DNA of 13,883 nucleotides, from positions 1 through 13,883 of the forward strand of contig CAMCJY010000022.1 in assembly GCA_945875225.1 (NCBI GenBank), read 5' to 3'. The DNA is from Comamonas sp. lk. GTDB lineage: Bacteria > Pseudomonadota > Gammaproteobacteria > Burkholderiales > Burkholderiaceae_C. Under the pieces are notes generated by a model. It made no database searches and was not told the DNA's origin. It was given only the letters and a program-made list of their open reading frames with translations. The translations under genes and the position numbers were made by a program. Positions 7,624 through 13,883 of the stretch are shown piece after piece (position 1 is the stretch's first letter; the number at the start of each line of letters is the position of its first letter).

Positions 7624-8492
7624 GGCGTCTGCCCCTTGGGGTAGAGCCTGGCAAGGCAGCGGGCCAATAGCAGTGCGCCCTGCCCCATGCGCGGGCCTGG
7701 GCGAACCAGCAGGTCGCCATCGGCCGGCGAAAAAGTGCACACCTTGTGTTCTTTTAAAGCGCGCACCATGCCCCAACCCGGGCGCTGTGCCAGCGCACTA
7801 AAACTGCTATCGGCAACCACCACCACATCGGGCTGCGCACGCACCACCAGCTCCGGATTGATTTTTGGGAAAGGGCCTAGCTCCGGCCCCACAATATTGA
7901 CCAAGCCTAAGTGGCTGAGTGTTTGCCCGATGAAAGAGGACGCACTCGCGGCATAGGGTGCAGAGCCGACTTCGAAATACACTTTTTTACCACGCGTACC
8001 TAGGGGCATTAGCGCTTGCGCCTGGGCAAATTCCAGGTCTATTTGACGGATGACTGGCTCAGGGTCCGCGACGTACAGCGCCTGCGCCAGCGTGCGAATG
8101 ACGCGCACGGCATCGGCCTGGTCCTTGGGTTCGAGTTGCAATACCGTCAAGCCCAAGGCGGCCAAGCGTTCGGTCCCCGGCGAGGAGGAAGCCGCCAACA
8201 CCAGGTCAGGCTTGAGCGCGAATATGGCTTCGATGTGCGGATCCAGTCCGCCGCCTAACTGGGGTAGTTTGCGCACCGCTTGCGGGAAATTGGAATAACG
8301 GTCCACGCCCACCAAGTCCTGGCAGCGCCCCAAGGCACACACGGTTTCGGTTAGCGAAGGCAAGAGGCTGACGATGCGTTTGGGCGCCTGCGCGATGCTG
8401 ACCTGACGGCCTTTGTCGTCGGTGATGCTGACAGCGGCCCACGCGCCGCAATAGCCTAGCCACAGCGCTAGCAGGAACAGCCATTTTTTCAT
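7620..8492 (-). CDS. btuF: Vitamin B12 periplasmic binding protein
   Basis: Delivers cobalamin to BtuCD in the periplasm. Residues 1-19 (MKKWLFLLALWLGYCGAWA) form a Sec signal peptide and the mature part starts near AVSITDD. The rest is a Peripla_BP_2 (PF01497) two-lobe binding protein of normal length (290 aa): PKRIVSLLPSLTETVCALG (38-56), LVGVDRYSNFP, HIEAIFALKPDLVLA (86-100) and INPELVVRAQPDVVVVAD (211-228). E88 and E214 fall where E. coli BtuF has the two glutamates (E72, E202) that dock onto BtuC arginines. ATG 8492 overlaps the upstream stop as ATGA, implying translational coupling. Confidence 0.9.
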   Translation of the reverse strand: MKKWLFLLALWLGYCGAWAAVSITDDKGRQVSIAQAPKRIVSLLPSLTETVCALGRCQDLVGVDRYSNFPQAVRKLPQLGGGLDPHIEAIFALKPDLVLAASSSPGTERLAALGLTVLQLEPKDQADAVRVIRTLAQALYVADPEPVIRQIDLEFAQAQALMPLGTRGKKVYFEVGSAPYAASASSFIGQTLSHLGLVNIVGPELGPFPKINPELVVRAQPDVVVVADSSFSALAQRPGWGMVRALKEHKVCTFSPADGDLLVRPGPRMGQGALLLARCLARLYPKGQTP

Positions 8493-9322
8493 GGCACGGC
8501 ACCTGCGCCGATAGACGCCCGCATCCAGTCGGCGCAGACCGCATGCAATGCATCCAGCCCCTCGGTTAACGCCGCCGGGCCGGGTTGCAAAATCAAAGGC
8601 GACTTGATTTCATGCAATTGCCCGCTACGCACCGCAGCAATAGCATCCCACCCCGCACGCTGCGCAACTAAATTAGGCCGGAATTTTTTGCCACACCACG
8701 ACCCGAAGATGATGTCGGGGTTGCGCCGCAACACTTCGGCGCTGTCCGCAATGATGCGGTCCTTGCCCAGCCCCTGCTGCGCCAGTTCGGGGAACACATC
8801 CTCACCACCAGCGATACCCACCAGCTCGGATACCCAGCGGATGGCGCTGATGTGCGGCTCATCCCACTCTTCGAAATACACGCGTGGGCGACGCGCGCCG
8901 GCGGCTTGCAGCGCATTGACTTGTGCGCGTATTTGATCGAGATGCGCCTGCATCGCCGCAATGCGTTGCAATCCCTGCGCCGCCTGACCGACCATGGCCG
9001 CCACTTGGTAGAGCATCGCGAAAATCTCGGCCACGCTACGCTGATTGAACACCGTTACCTGCACGCCATGGCGAATCAACTGCGCTGCGATATCAGCCTG
9101 CAAATCGGAAAAGCCAAAAACGCAATCGGGCTGCAAGGCCAATATCTTGTCAATTTTCGCGCTCAAAAAAGCGCTGACTTTGGGCTTTTCCTGGCGCGCA
9201 CGGGGCGGGCGCACGGTATAGCCCGAAATACCCACAATGCGCGCCTCCTCACCGAGCAGGTACAACCACTCGGTGGTTTCCTCGGTAAGGCAGACGATGC
9301 GTTGCGGGTACAGGTCCTTCAT
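8489..9322 (-). CDS. BtuF-like cobalamin-binding protein without a signal peptide (probably cytoplasmic)
   Basis: A 277-aa Peripla_BP_2-type protein: PQRIVCLTEETTEWLYLLG (6-24), IVGISGYTVRPP (29-40), KIDKILALQPDCVFGFSDLQ (56-75), RPRVYFEEWDEPHISA (145-160), IRWVSELVGIAGGEDVF (161-177) and NPDIIFGSWCGKKFRP (201-216). It begins MKDLYPQR with no hydrophobic leader. The frame meets a TGA 30 bases upstream of the ATG with no start codon between, so a hidden leader is excluded. The BtuC-docking glutamate position of BtuF is Asp58 here, while E196 matches the second. The start is 4 bases after the btuB stop and the end overlaps btuF. From memory, signal-less proteins with this SWCGKKF motif occur in other proteobacteria annotated as cobalamin-binding; the exact role is unknown to me. 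Confidence 0.8.
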   Translation of the reverse strand: MKDLYPQRIVCLTEETTEWLYLLGEEARIVGISGYTVRPPRARQEKPKVSAFLSAKIDKILALQPDCVFGFSDLQADIAAQLIRHGVQVTVFNQRSVAEIFAMLYQVAAMVGQAAQGLQRIAAMQAHLDQIRAQVNALQAAGARRPRVYFEEWDEPHISAIRWVSELVGIAGGEDVFPELAQQGLGKDRIIADSAEVLRRNPDIIFGSWCGKKFRPNLVAQRAGWDAIAAVRSGQLHEIKSPLILQPGPAALTEGLDALHAVCADWMRASIGAGAVP

Positions 9323-9326
9323 GGGC

Positions 9327-11240
9327 TTACTTGGGTTGGTACTGCAAAGTCACAAACACGCCAGCACCGGGCGTGTTGTAGCCACTGGCCAACTCATATT
9401 TGCGATCAAACGCATTTTCGATACGACCGCGCAGCGTCCAACCAGGTTCAACTTCTTTGCTGGCATAGAAGGACCCGATGGCATAGCCCGGCAACACGAT
9501 GGCGCTGTAATCGCTGTCCTTGCGATCGTCCGCCGCATAGACCTTGGCACCCCATTCGATGCCGGCCAGGACCCGCGAAACGCTCAGGTTTCCATACATC
9601 TGAGCGCGGCGCGCCAAACGCTTACCGGTCGCGACGTTTTTCGGGTCCTGCGAGACCACAGTCAGAGCGAGCGCATTTCCCCAAAGCTGCGTTCGCAAAG
9701 CCGCCTCCAGCCCTTTGTTTTCAGTACGGCCTACGTTGGTATAGGTGACGTAGTCTTCGGTGTCGATCGCATCATCAGTGCGCGCTTCAAAATACGCAGC
9801 GCGCGCATAGGTGCTGCCTTGCGCATAGACAAGACCCACTTCCCGGCTCTGGTAAGTCTCGGACTTGAGACCGGGGGTTGCCGCCACTTCATAGGCCGTA
9901 GGCGCGCGGAAACCGGTTGACATCGTTGCATTGATTTTCCAGCCACCGCCCAATTTATAGCCCAGGCCCAGCAAGCTTGAATTGATCTTTTGATCATTTT
10001 TTGCGCTATTGCCGGCACTGGGCTCTTCGGTAGTCAGTTGGTCATTACGCACATTGGCCTGCAAAGTGAGCGCGTCTAAGGACTGGGTGACGCCTAGGTA
10101 AGACCCAAGTGCGGATTTGCGCATCTCGTAAGCGCTGTCTCCCTCGCCCTCAAAGGACGATTGCGCGTAATCTAGACCAAAATTGATCAGTGTCGCAGGC
10201 AGTATCTGGTAGGTGTTTGACCAGCGCAGTTCACGCTGCGTGCCGGTGGAAAGTCCGTTTTTAAAGGATCCGTCGCCCGCCGTGTACAGCACCCCGTTGC
10301 GGGAGTCTTCATAGCGCATTTGCGAGAGCGAAAAATCCAAAACACTAGACCAGCTCTGCGTCCATGTGCGCTTGACAAAAGCGCTGAGGTTTTGGGTTTC
10401 CCGCTTTAGCAGGTTCTTCTCCGTGCTGGTACCGAAGGCATCATCATAATCATCCGAACTGCTGCTAAATTTGAAGCGCAAACCCACTGCGGTATCGGCG
10501 TCCATATTCCTGTCCATATTCAAGGCGAAAAAATGACTGGTGTAGCCGTCTTTGTCCGGATTAGCATTTTTCTTTTTGCTGCTATCGATCGCCGAAAAGC
10601 CATCCGACGCAGATTGGCCAAGGTTGAGATTTAAGCGAATCCCCTCGAATTCCCCTGCATAACCGGCTTGCAGTTGGCGCGTGTTGGCAGAACCTATACC
10701 TACCGAACCATAGGCCTGCGCTTTGCCCTTACCCGTGAGGGTGGTGATACTGATGACGCCACCCACCGCTGCATCGCCATACAAAGCACTGGCATTACCG
10801 CGCAGTATTTCAATGCGCTCGATCTGTTGTAGTGGAATATCAATGACCAACAAAGAGCCGATTTGATCCACCGATGAACGTACACCGTCGACCACGATTA
10901 CGCTGTTAATGCTGTTTTGGCCGCGCAGAAAAAACGAGGTCACAGCGCCCGGTCCGCCATTGCGGGCGAACTCGAAGCCCGCTTCGCCCTGTAACAAATC
11001 CGCCAGTGACTGTGCTTGCGAGCGCTGAATGTCTGCGCGCGTGATCACGGAGACGGATGACAAAACATCGGCGAGCGGCTGCTCTACCCGCGTCGCGGTG
11101 ACCATGACTTGCGGCAAGGCCAGTGCCCCATCATCGGCAAGCGCAAGCCCCGTTGTAGACAAGAAAGAACATGCCAAAGCTGCGCGCAGCGCAGCAGCAC
11201 GCACGGTGTGAATACCATTTTTCATAAAGATTAAGACCAT
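9327..11240 (-). CDS. btuB: TonB-dependent outer-membrane vitamin B12 receptor
   Basis: Binds cobalamin at the cell surface and moves it to the periplasm using TonB energy. From ATG 11240 the 637-aa protein has a signal peptide ending near GLALA (31-35), a TonB box PQVMVTATR (43-51), and a plug domain. The plug includes SVITRADIQRSQAQSLADLL, FFLRGQNSINSVIVVDGVR and IERIEILRGNASALYGDAAVGGVISITT. A beta-barrel fills the rest and ends FDRKYELASGYNTPGAGVFVTLQYQPK. I choose ATG 11240 because GTGAGGG (11255-11249) sits 8 bases upstream. GTG 11255 is part of that ribosome site, and ATG 11225 has a poorer one. Oddity: the last residue is Lys, not the usual Phe or Trp. It is the first gene after the cobalamin riboswitch. 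Confidence 0.92.
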   Translation of the reverse strand: MVLIFMKNGIHTVRAAALRAALACSFLSTTGLALADDGALALPQVMVTATRVEQPLADVLSSVSVITRADIQRSQAQSLADLLQGEAGFEFARNGGPGAVTSFFLRGQNSINSVIVVDGVRSSVDQIGSLLVIDIPLQQIERIEILRGNASALYGDAAVGGVISITTLTGKGKAQAYGSVGIGSANTRQLQAGYAGEFEGIRLNLNLGQSASDGFSAIDSSKKKNANPDKDGYTSHFFALNMDRNMDADTAVGLRFKFSSSSDDYDDAFGTSTEKNLLKRETQNLSAFVKRTWTQSWSSVLDFSLSQMRYEDSRNGVLYTAGDGSFKNGLSTGTQRELRWSNTYQILPATLINFGLDYAQSSFEGEGDSAYEMRKSALGSYLGVTQSLDALTLQANVRNDQLTTEEPSAGNSAKNDQKINSSLLGLGYKLGGGWKINATMSTGFRAPTAYEVAATPGLKSETYQSREVGLVYAQGSTYARAAYFEARTDDAIDTEDYVTYTNVGRTENKGLEAALRTQLWGNALALTVVSQDPKNVATGKRLARRAQMYGNLSVSRVLAGIEWGAKVYAADDRKDSDYSAIVLPGYAIGSFYASKEVEPGWTLRGRIENAFDRKYELASGYNTPGAGVFVTLQYQPK

Positions 11241-11304
11241 CAACAAAACCCTCACCGTCTTCCCCGACAGCGCATGGGCGTTACGGCAGCGCGCAAGCGC
11301 ACCA

Positions 11305-11505
11305 CCACCTTGTTGGCCGGTATCCGGGCTGGTGGCGCGACTCCCATCGCCTTCCCAAGTGCTTGTTCAAGGCACTCAGTGGCTGTGATGGGAGCGAAAT
11401 CCTTGCGGATTTGTCCACTTACCGTTGCGGGGGCAGCGCAGGTTAAGTTGGCTTTGCGGGGCCTTCCCTCCTGCTTCCCGTTGAACTGCGCCATGTGAAC
11501 CACAG
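11305..11505 (-). promoter_or_regulatory. Cobalamin riboswitch (B12 element) controlling the btu operon
   Basis: Read on the minus strand the leader holds the conserved blocks of the adenosylcobalamin aptamer in the right order. These are GTGGTT (near 11503), AACGGGAAGCAGG (11482-11470), GCTGCCCCCGCAACGGTAAG, AGCCACTGAG, TGGGAAGGCG and the B12 box AGCCCGGATACCGGCC (11330-11315). An extra stem-forming segment lies between the GGGAA and CCCCGCAA blocks. About 75 nt separate the B12 box from the btuB start. I see no strong hairpin plus T-run there, so control of translation looks likelier than termination. Limits are approximate (Rfam RF00174-like). Confidence 0.93.
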
Positions 11506-11524
11506 CGCGAGCACCAACGCGGCC

Positions 11525-11569
11525 GATTGTAGGCGCACGGCAACACTGCCTCAGGGCGACACTACAATC
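11525..11569. promoter_or_regulatory. Divergent promoter pair in a mirror-image dyad
   Basis: GATTGTAG (11525-11532) and CTACAATC (11562-11569) form a perfect 8-bp inverted repeat. Each arm contains a TACAAT -10 hexamer reading outwards: minus strand 11531-11526 toward the riboswitch/btuB, plus strand 11563-11568 toward the zapB-like gene. The -35 elements are weak on both sides. The minus -10 predicts an RNA start near 11519, just before the aptamer. The plus -10 predicts a start at or a few bases before the ATG at 11577. Confidence 0.5.
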
Positions 11570-11576
11570 ATCCACC

Positions 11577-11828
11577 ATGGAGCAGGCATCCCCCATTGAC
11601 CAGATTGCCGAGCGCGTTGAGCGCTTGCTGCTGCGCTACGAGGAATTGCAGCGCACCAACGCCCTGCTAACGCAGCAAGTGGCCACCTTGACCCAAGAGC
11701 GCGATTCTTTCAAATCTCGCCTGTCCGCCGCCCGCTCCCGGGTCGATGCCTTGCTCGAGCGCATTCCCCAGAACGCTGCCCCAGTCGCCGCGACTGGGGC
11801 ACCTAGCCCCACCGATAGCCGCTTTTGA
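11577..11828 (+). CDS. ZapB-like coiled-coil small protein (TIGR02449/DUF904 type)
   Basis: An 83-aa acidic coiled coil. Residues about 5-62 show heptad spacing (ERVERLLLRYEELQRTNALLTQQVATL). The tail APVAATGAPSPTDSRF is likely disordered. Small coiled-coil proteins encoded next to zapA are thought to be ZapB-like partners of the FtsZ ring; that role is inferred from context and shape, not from a specific motif. ATG 11577 follows the -10 TACAAT by only 8 bases and has no ribosome-binding sequence, suggesting a leaderless mRNA. The 3' end contains strong hairpins. The stop lies 5 bases before the zapA start. Confidence 0.8.
   Translation: MEQASPIDQIAERVERLLLRYEELQRTNALLTQQVATLTQERDSFKSRLSAARSRVDALLERIPQNAAPVAATGAPSPTDSRF
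11778..11811 (+). promoter_or_regulatory. Two mutually exclusive hairpins at the zapB-like/zapA junction
   Basis: GCCCCAGTC (11778-11786) pairs perfectly with GACTGGGGC (11792-11800) around a 5-base loop GCCGC. TGGGGC (11795-11800), half of that second arm, can instead pair with GCCCCA (11806-11811) around ACCTA. The element sits inside the last codons of the zapB-like gene, 22 bases before the zapA ATG, which has no clear ribosome site. There is no T-run. The layout resembles an attenuator or translation switch, but function is inferred. Confidence 0.5.
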
Positions 11829-11833
11829 CCACC

Positions 11834-12169
11834 ATGAAACAACTGGAAGTGCAAATCATGGGCCAGAGCTATTTGCTGGGCTGCCCCGAGGGCGGCGAAG
11901 AGCAGTTGCTCAAGGCCGTGCAGCGCGTGGATGCGGGCATGTGCAAGATTCGCGACGCCGGCAAAGTTAGGGCGCGTGACCGGATCGCCGTGCTGGCGGC
12001 GCTCAACCTGGCTTTTGACGTGGTGTCTGCCAATGGCAAACTGCCTGCAGACCTGGCCGTCGAGGGCGGCCCGGCACTGACGCTGAACCGGCGCCAGAGC
12101 GATCGGGTGCTGGAGCCGCTCATCAAACGCCTGGACAAAGTACTGGCCAACGACGGCCTGCTGTTCTAG
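11834..12169 (+). CDS. zapA: Cell division protein ZapA
   Basis: A cytoplasmic protein that cross-links FtsZ filaments at the division site. The 111-aa protein has the ZapA pattern: an N-terminal strand pair KQLEVQIMGQSYLLGCPEGGEEQLLKAV (2-29), a conserved RARDRIAVLAALNLAFDV helix and a long C-terminal coiled-coil part ending ANDGLLF. I start at ATG 11834; a TTG three codons earlier overlaps the preceding stop and adds nothing conserved. No purine-rich ribosome site precedes it, so translation is probably coupled to the zapB-like gene, whose stop is 5 bases upstream. The 6S RNA gene follows, as in many proteobacteria. Confidence 0.92.
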   Translation: MKQLEVQIMGQSYLLGCPEGGEEQLLKAVQRVDAGMCKIRDAGKVRARDRIAVLAALNLAFDVVSANGKLPADLAVEGGPALTLNRRQSDRVLEPLIKRLDKVLANDGLLF

Positions 12170-12192
12170 CCCTTCTTGCGCGCTTTGACCCC

Positions 12193-12198
12193 TACAAT
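12193..12198 (+). promoter_or_regulatory. -10 element of the 6S RNA gene
   Basis: TACAAT lies six bases before the predicted 5' end of the 6S RNA closing stem (about 12205), the distance expected for a sigma70 promoter. I find no good TTGACA-like -35 at 16-18 bp. Confidence 0.5.
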
Positions 12199-12204
12199 GG
12201 TCAG

Positions 12205-12380
12205 GGTCTGCGGTTCCACCGGGCTTTTTATTTCCTGAACCAATGCTCATTGAGCCAGGGCTTGGAATATCGCTCCCCAGGCGTGATCATCTCGCGTTAG
12301 ATGGACCCAATGGGGTGCTGACCTCGCCCACCTAAACTGCGGTTTAGGATGCGGGTCTGGTGGCCCACCGCAGACACCTT
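12205..12380 (+). ncRNA. ssrS: 6S RNA
   Basis: 6S RNA mimics an open promoter and binds sigma70 RNA polymerase, adjusting transcription in stationary phase. The support is structural and positional. GTCTGCGGT (12206-12214) pairs perfectly with ACCGCAGAC (12367-12375), and CCACC (12216-12220) with GGTGG (12359-12363), making the closing stem. A pyrimidine-rich 5' bubble strand follows (GGGCTTTTTATTTCC). The 3' bubble strand carries a hairpin CCTAAAC-TGCG-GTTTAGG, in the same place as the CCUUGAAC hairpin of E. coli 6S. Inner stems CATCT/AGATG and CCCCA/TGGGG form the terminal arm. The gene directly follows zapA, the conserved proteobacterial location. Size about 175 nt; the ends are estimates and the 3' end may be processed. 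Confidence 0.85.
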
Positions 12381-12411
12381 TGCTCCTCCTGACTATTTTC
12401 CAGTCGCCCTT

Positions 12412-13224
12412 ATGTTTGAACCCCTCATGGTGATGGAACTGGCCGTACTCGGCCTAGGCGCAGGATTGCTGGCTGGCATGCTGGGCATTGGCGGGGGCAT
12501 GCTGATTGCGCCCTTTGTCAGCATCATCTTGGAACGGCGTGGCGTGGGCACCGATATCAGCGTGAAGATGGCGATTGCCACTTCCATGGCTATGATTGTG
12601 TTTACCAGCCTGTCCAGCGTGCGCGCCCATCACCAGCGTGGCACGGTGCGCTGGGATATTGTCAAAGCGCTAGCACCGGGCATTGCCTTAGGCGGCGCGC
12701 TGGCCAGCGCAGGGCTTTTTGCCATCCTCAAAGGCAGCGCCCTATCGCTCATTTTTGCCGGCTTTGTAGGTTTCTCAGCCACCCAAATGCTGCTTAACCG
12801 CCAGCCCAAAGCCAACCGCGAGTTGCTCGGCTGGAAGGGCCAGACGCTGGCCGGTGGCGCCATTGGCTTTCTGTCCGGTCTGGTCGGCGCGGGCGGCGGT
12901 TTTGTCAGCGTACCGTACATGGTGGCGCACAACGTGCTGATCCTCAATGCCGTCAGCACCAGCGCGGCACTGGGCTTTCCCATCGCGTTTTTCAACACCA
13001 TCGGCTACATCGTTTCGGGCTGGCACAACGAGGCCTTGCCCCCCTGGTCCCTGGGCTATGTCTGGCTGCCAGGCCTCTTGGTCACCGCATTTTGCAGCGT
13101 GTGGACTGCCCCCTTAGGCGCCAAGCTGGCACACCGCCTGAACCTGGTCATGCTCAAGCGCCTATTTGCCATCATGCTCTATGGCTTGTGCGCTTATATG
13201 GCCCACAAAGGTTTGAACGCCTAG
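12412..13224 (+). CDS. TauE/SafE (TSUP) family membrane transporter
   Basis: An inner-membrane permease of the family that includes sulfite and sulfoacetate exporters; the real substrate cannot be told. The 270-aa protein has about eight hydrophobic segments in two similar halves. Each half has a glycine-rich signature, GIGGGMLIAP (25-34) and GAGGGFVSVP (159-168), followed by ATSMAMI (56-62) and STSAALGFP (182-190). I start at ATG 12412. The frame is open back to 12349, but that part is the 3' strand of the 6S RNA. No clear ribosome site is visible; ATG 12427 is another option. It ends just before a bidirectional terminator. Confidence 0.9.
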   Translation: MFEPLMVMELAVLGLGAGLLAGMLGIGGGMLIAPFVSIILERRGVGTDISVKMAIATSMAMIVFTSLSSVRAHHQRGTVRWDIVKALAPGIALGGALASAGLFAILKGSALSLIFAGFVGFSATQMLLNRQPKANRELLGWKGQTLAGGAIGFLSGLVGAGGGFVSVPYMVAHNVLILNAVSTSAALGFPIAFFNTIGYIVSGWHNEALPPWSLGYVWLPGLLVTAFCSVWTAPLGAKLAHRLNLVMLKRLFAIMLYGLCAYMAHKGLNA

Positions 13225-13246
13225 GCGCCCTGCCAATTGCGCCCAT

Positions 13247-13275
13247 AAAAAAGGCCGACTCGCGTCGGCCTTTTT
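13247..13275. terminator. Bidirectional intrinsic terminator
   Basis: AAAAAAGGCCGAC - TCGC - GTCGGCCTTTTT: a GC-rich 7-bp stem, extended by A/T pairs, with a tetraloop and T-runs on both strands. It lies between the converging TauE-family and phaB genes and serves both. Confidence 0.92.
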
Positions 13276-13302
13276 GCTGAAGGCTTGACAGCCCGAAGCA
13301 AC

Positions 13303-13883
13303 TTAGCCCATGTGCAAACCGCCGTTCACCGAGAAGTCGGCGCCGGTGGCGTAGCCGCCTTCTTCCGACGCCAGCCAGGCGATGATGGAGGCGATCTCGC
13401 TGGGTTCGCCCAGGCGTTTGACCGGCACGGTGGCGACGATCTTGGCTAGCACGTCTTCGCGGATGGCTTTGACCATATCGGTGCCGATATAGCCAGGGCT
13501 CACGGTGTTGACCGTCACGCCTTTGGTCGCCAGCTCTTGGGCCAGAGCCATAGAGAAACCATGCATGCCGGCTTTGGCAGCCGAATAATTGGTTTGACCC
13601 GCCTGGCCTTTTGCGCCGTTGACCGACGAGATATTGATGATGCGGCCCCAACCTTTTTCCACCATGTCGGCGACCACTTGCTTGGTCACGTTGAACATAG
13701 AGTTTAGATTGGTCTCGATCACCATGTCCCAGTCCTCACGGCTCATTTTCAGGAACATGCGGTCGCGTGTGATACCGGCGTTGTTCACCAGCACATCGAT
13801 CACGCCATGCTCGGCCTTGGTCTTGGTGAAGGCCGCCACGGTGGAATCCCAGTCGCCCACATTGCCCACCGACGCGTAAAAGG
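13303..13883 (-). CDS. phaB: Acetoacetyl-CoA reductase, C-terminal part (gene continues past the right edge)
   Basis: NADPH-dependent reduction of acetoacetyl-CoA to (R)-3-hydroxybutyryl-CoA, the second step of polyhydroxybutyrate synthesis in the cytoplasm. The visible part starts FYASVGNVGDWDSTV and has the short-chain dehydrogenase features DVLVNNAGITRD, a catalytic Ser in IINISSVNG and a Tyr-x3-Lys pair in NYSAAKAG. VTVNTVSPGYIGTDMV, VPVKRLGEPSEIASIIAWL and the ending TGADFSVNGGLHMG follow. The wording closely follows Cupriavidus necator PhbB, which separates it from the related fatty-acid reductase FabG. The N-terminal NADP-binding region lies beyond the window; a GTG at 13869 is internal, since conserved residues continue upstream of it. 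Confidence 0.95.
   Translation of the reverse strand, partial: FYASVGNVGDWDSTVAAFTKTKAEHGVIDVLVNNAGITRDRMFLKMSREDWDMVIETNLNSMFNVTKQVVADMVEKGWGRIINISSVNGAKGQAGQTNYSAAKAGMHGFSMALAQELATKGVTVNTVSPGYIGTDMVKAIREDVLAKIVATVPVKRLGEPSEIASIIAWLASEEGGYATGADFSVNGGLHMG

Noticed and set aside
7624..7776. 51-codon N-terminal extension of btuC
   Set aside because: It runs through btuF coding sequence in another frame and is hydrophilic; GTG 7623 overlapping the btuF stop with an AAGGGG ribosome site fits better.
8852..9748. Long plus-strand ORF (298 codons) across the btuF-like/btuB junction
   Set aside because: It is a shadow of two well-supported minus-strand genes; the composition is Arg/His/Ala-rich with no recognisable domain.
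11252..11596. 114-codon minus-strand ORF upstream of btuB
   Set aside because: It covers the cobalamin riboswitch; the bases are constrained by RNA structure and the translation resembles no protein.
12349..12411. Longer N-terminus of the TauE-family permease
   Set aside because: These codons are the 3' strand of the 6S RNA closing stem, and the translation is not membrane-like.
13172..13651. Minus-strand ORF of 159 codons overlapping the phaB end and the terminator
   Set aside because: Out of frame with the clear PhaB coding sequence and it runs through an intrinsic terminator.

Overview
The window looks like a chromosomal segment from a member of the Burkholderiales, most likely Comamonadaceae (Rhodoferax or Polaromonas relatives). 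This is inferred from moderately high GC content, a PhaB protein very close in wording to Cupriavidus PhbB, frequent TACAAT-type -10 elements, and the order zapB-like / zapA / 6S RNA / TauE permease. I see no insertion sequence, prophage, CRISPR array, tRNA or rRNA. Most of the window is ordinary core genome; the unusual material lies in the intergenic and intercistronic RNA.

Layout. 1-588 (-) is the N-terminal two fifths or so of UDP-glucose 6-dehydrogenase, running off the left edge. It is divergent from galU (752-1618, +), which makes its substrate UDP-glucose. A Pho-box-like repeat array (1703-1758) precedes a PhoD-family alkaline phosphatase (1804-3594, +) that carries both a twin-arginine signal and a lipobox. 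A 235-bp convergent gap full of nested inverted repeats (3595-3829) separates it from a class I/II PLP aminotransferase (3830-5038, -). That gene is divergent from endonuclease III (nth, 5139-5786, +).

From 11505 down to 5801 on the minus strand lies a complete vitamin B12 uptake operon. It has a cobalamin riboswitch (about 11305-11505), the outer-membrane receptor btuB, a BtuF-like protein with no signal peptide, an exported BtuF, the permease btuC and the ATPase btuD. The last four genes are joined by 4-base start/stop overlaps, and only 4 nt separate the btuB stop from the next start. The riboswitch probably sets receptor and transporter levels from cell cobalamin, with B12 passing BtuB, then BtuF, then BtuCD.

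The divergent side starts with a coiled-coil ZapB-like small protein (11577-11828) and zapA (11834-12169), both likely FtsZ-ring associated. The 6S RNA gene (about 12205-12380) and a TauE/SafE permease (12412-13224) follow. A bidirectional terminator (13247-13275) separates this unit from phaB (13303-13883, -), the acetoacetyl-CoA reductase of polyhydroxybutyrate synthesis, cut by the right edge.

Best candidates for a second look: the structured phoD downstream region, the competing hairpins at the zapB-like/zapA junction, the mirror-image divergent promoters with a probably leaderless zapB-like mRNA, and the signal-less BtuF paralogue inside the riboswitch operon.
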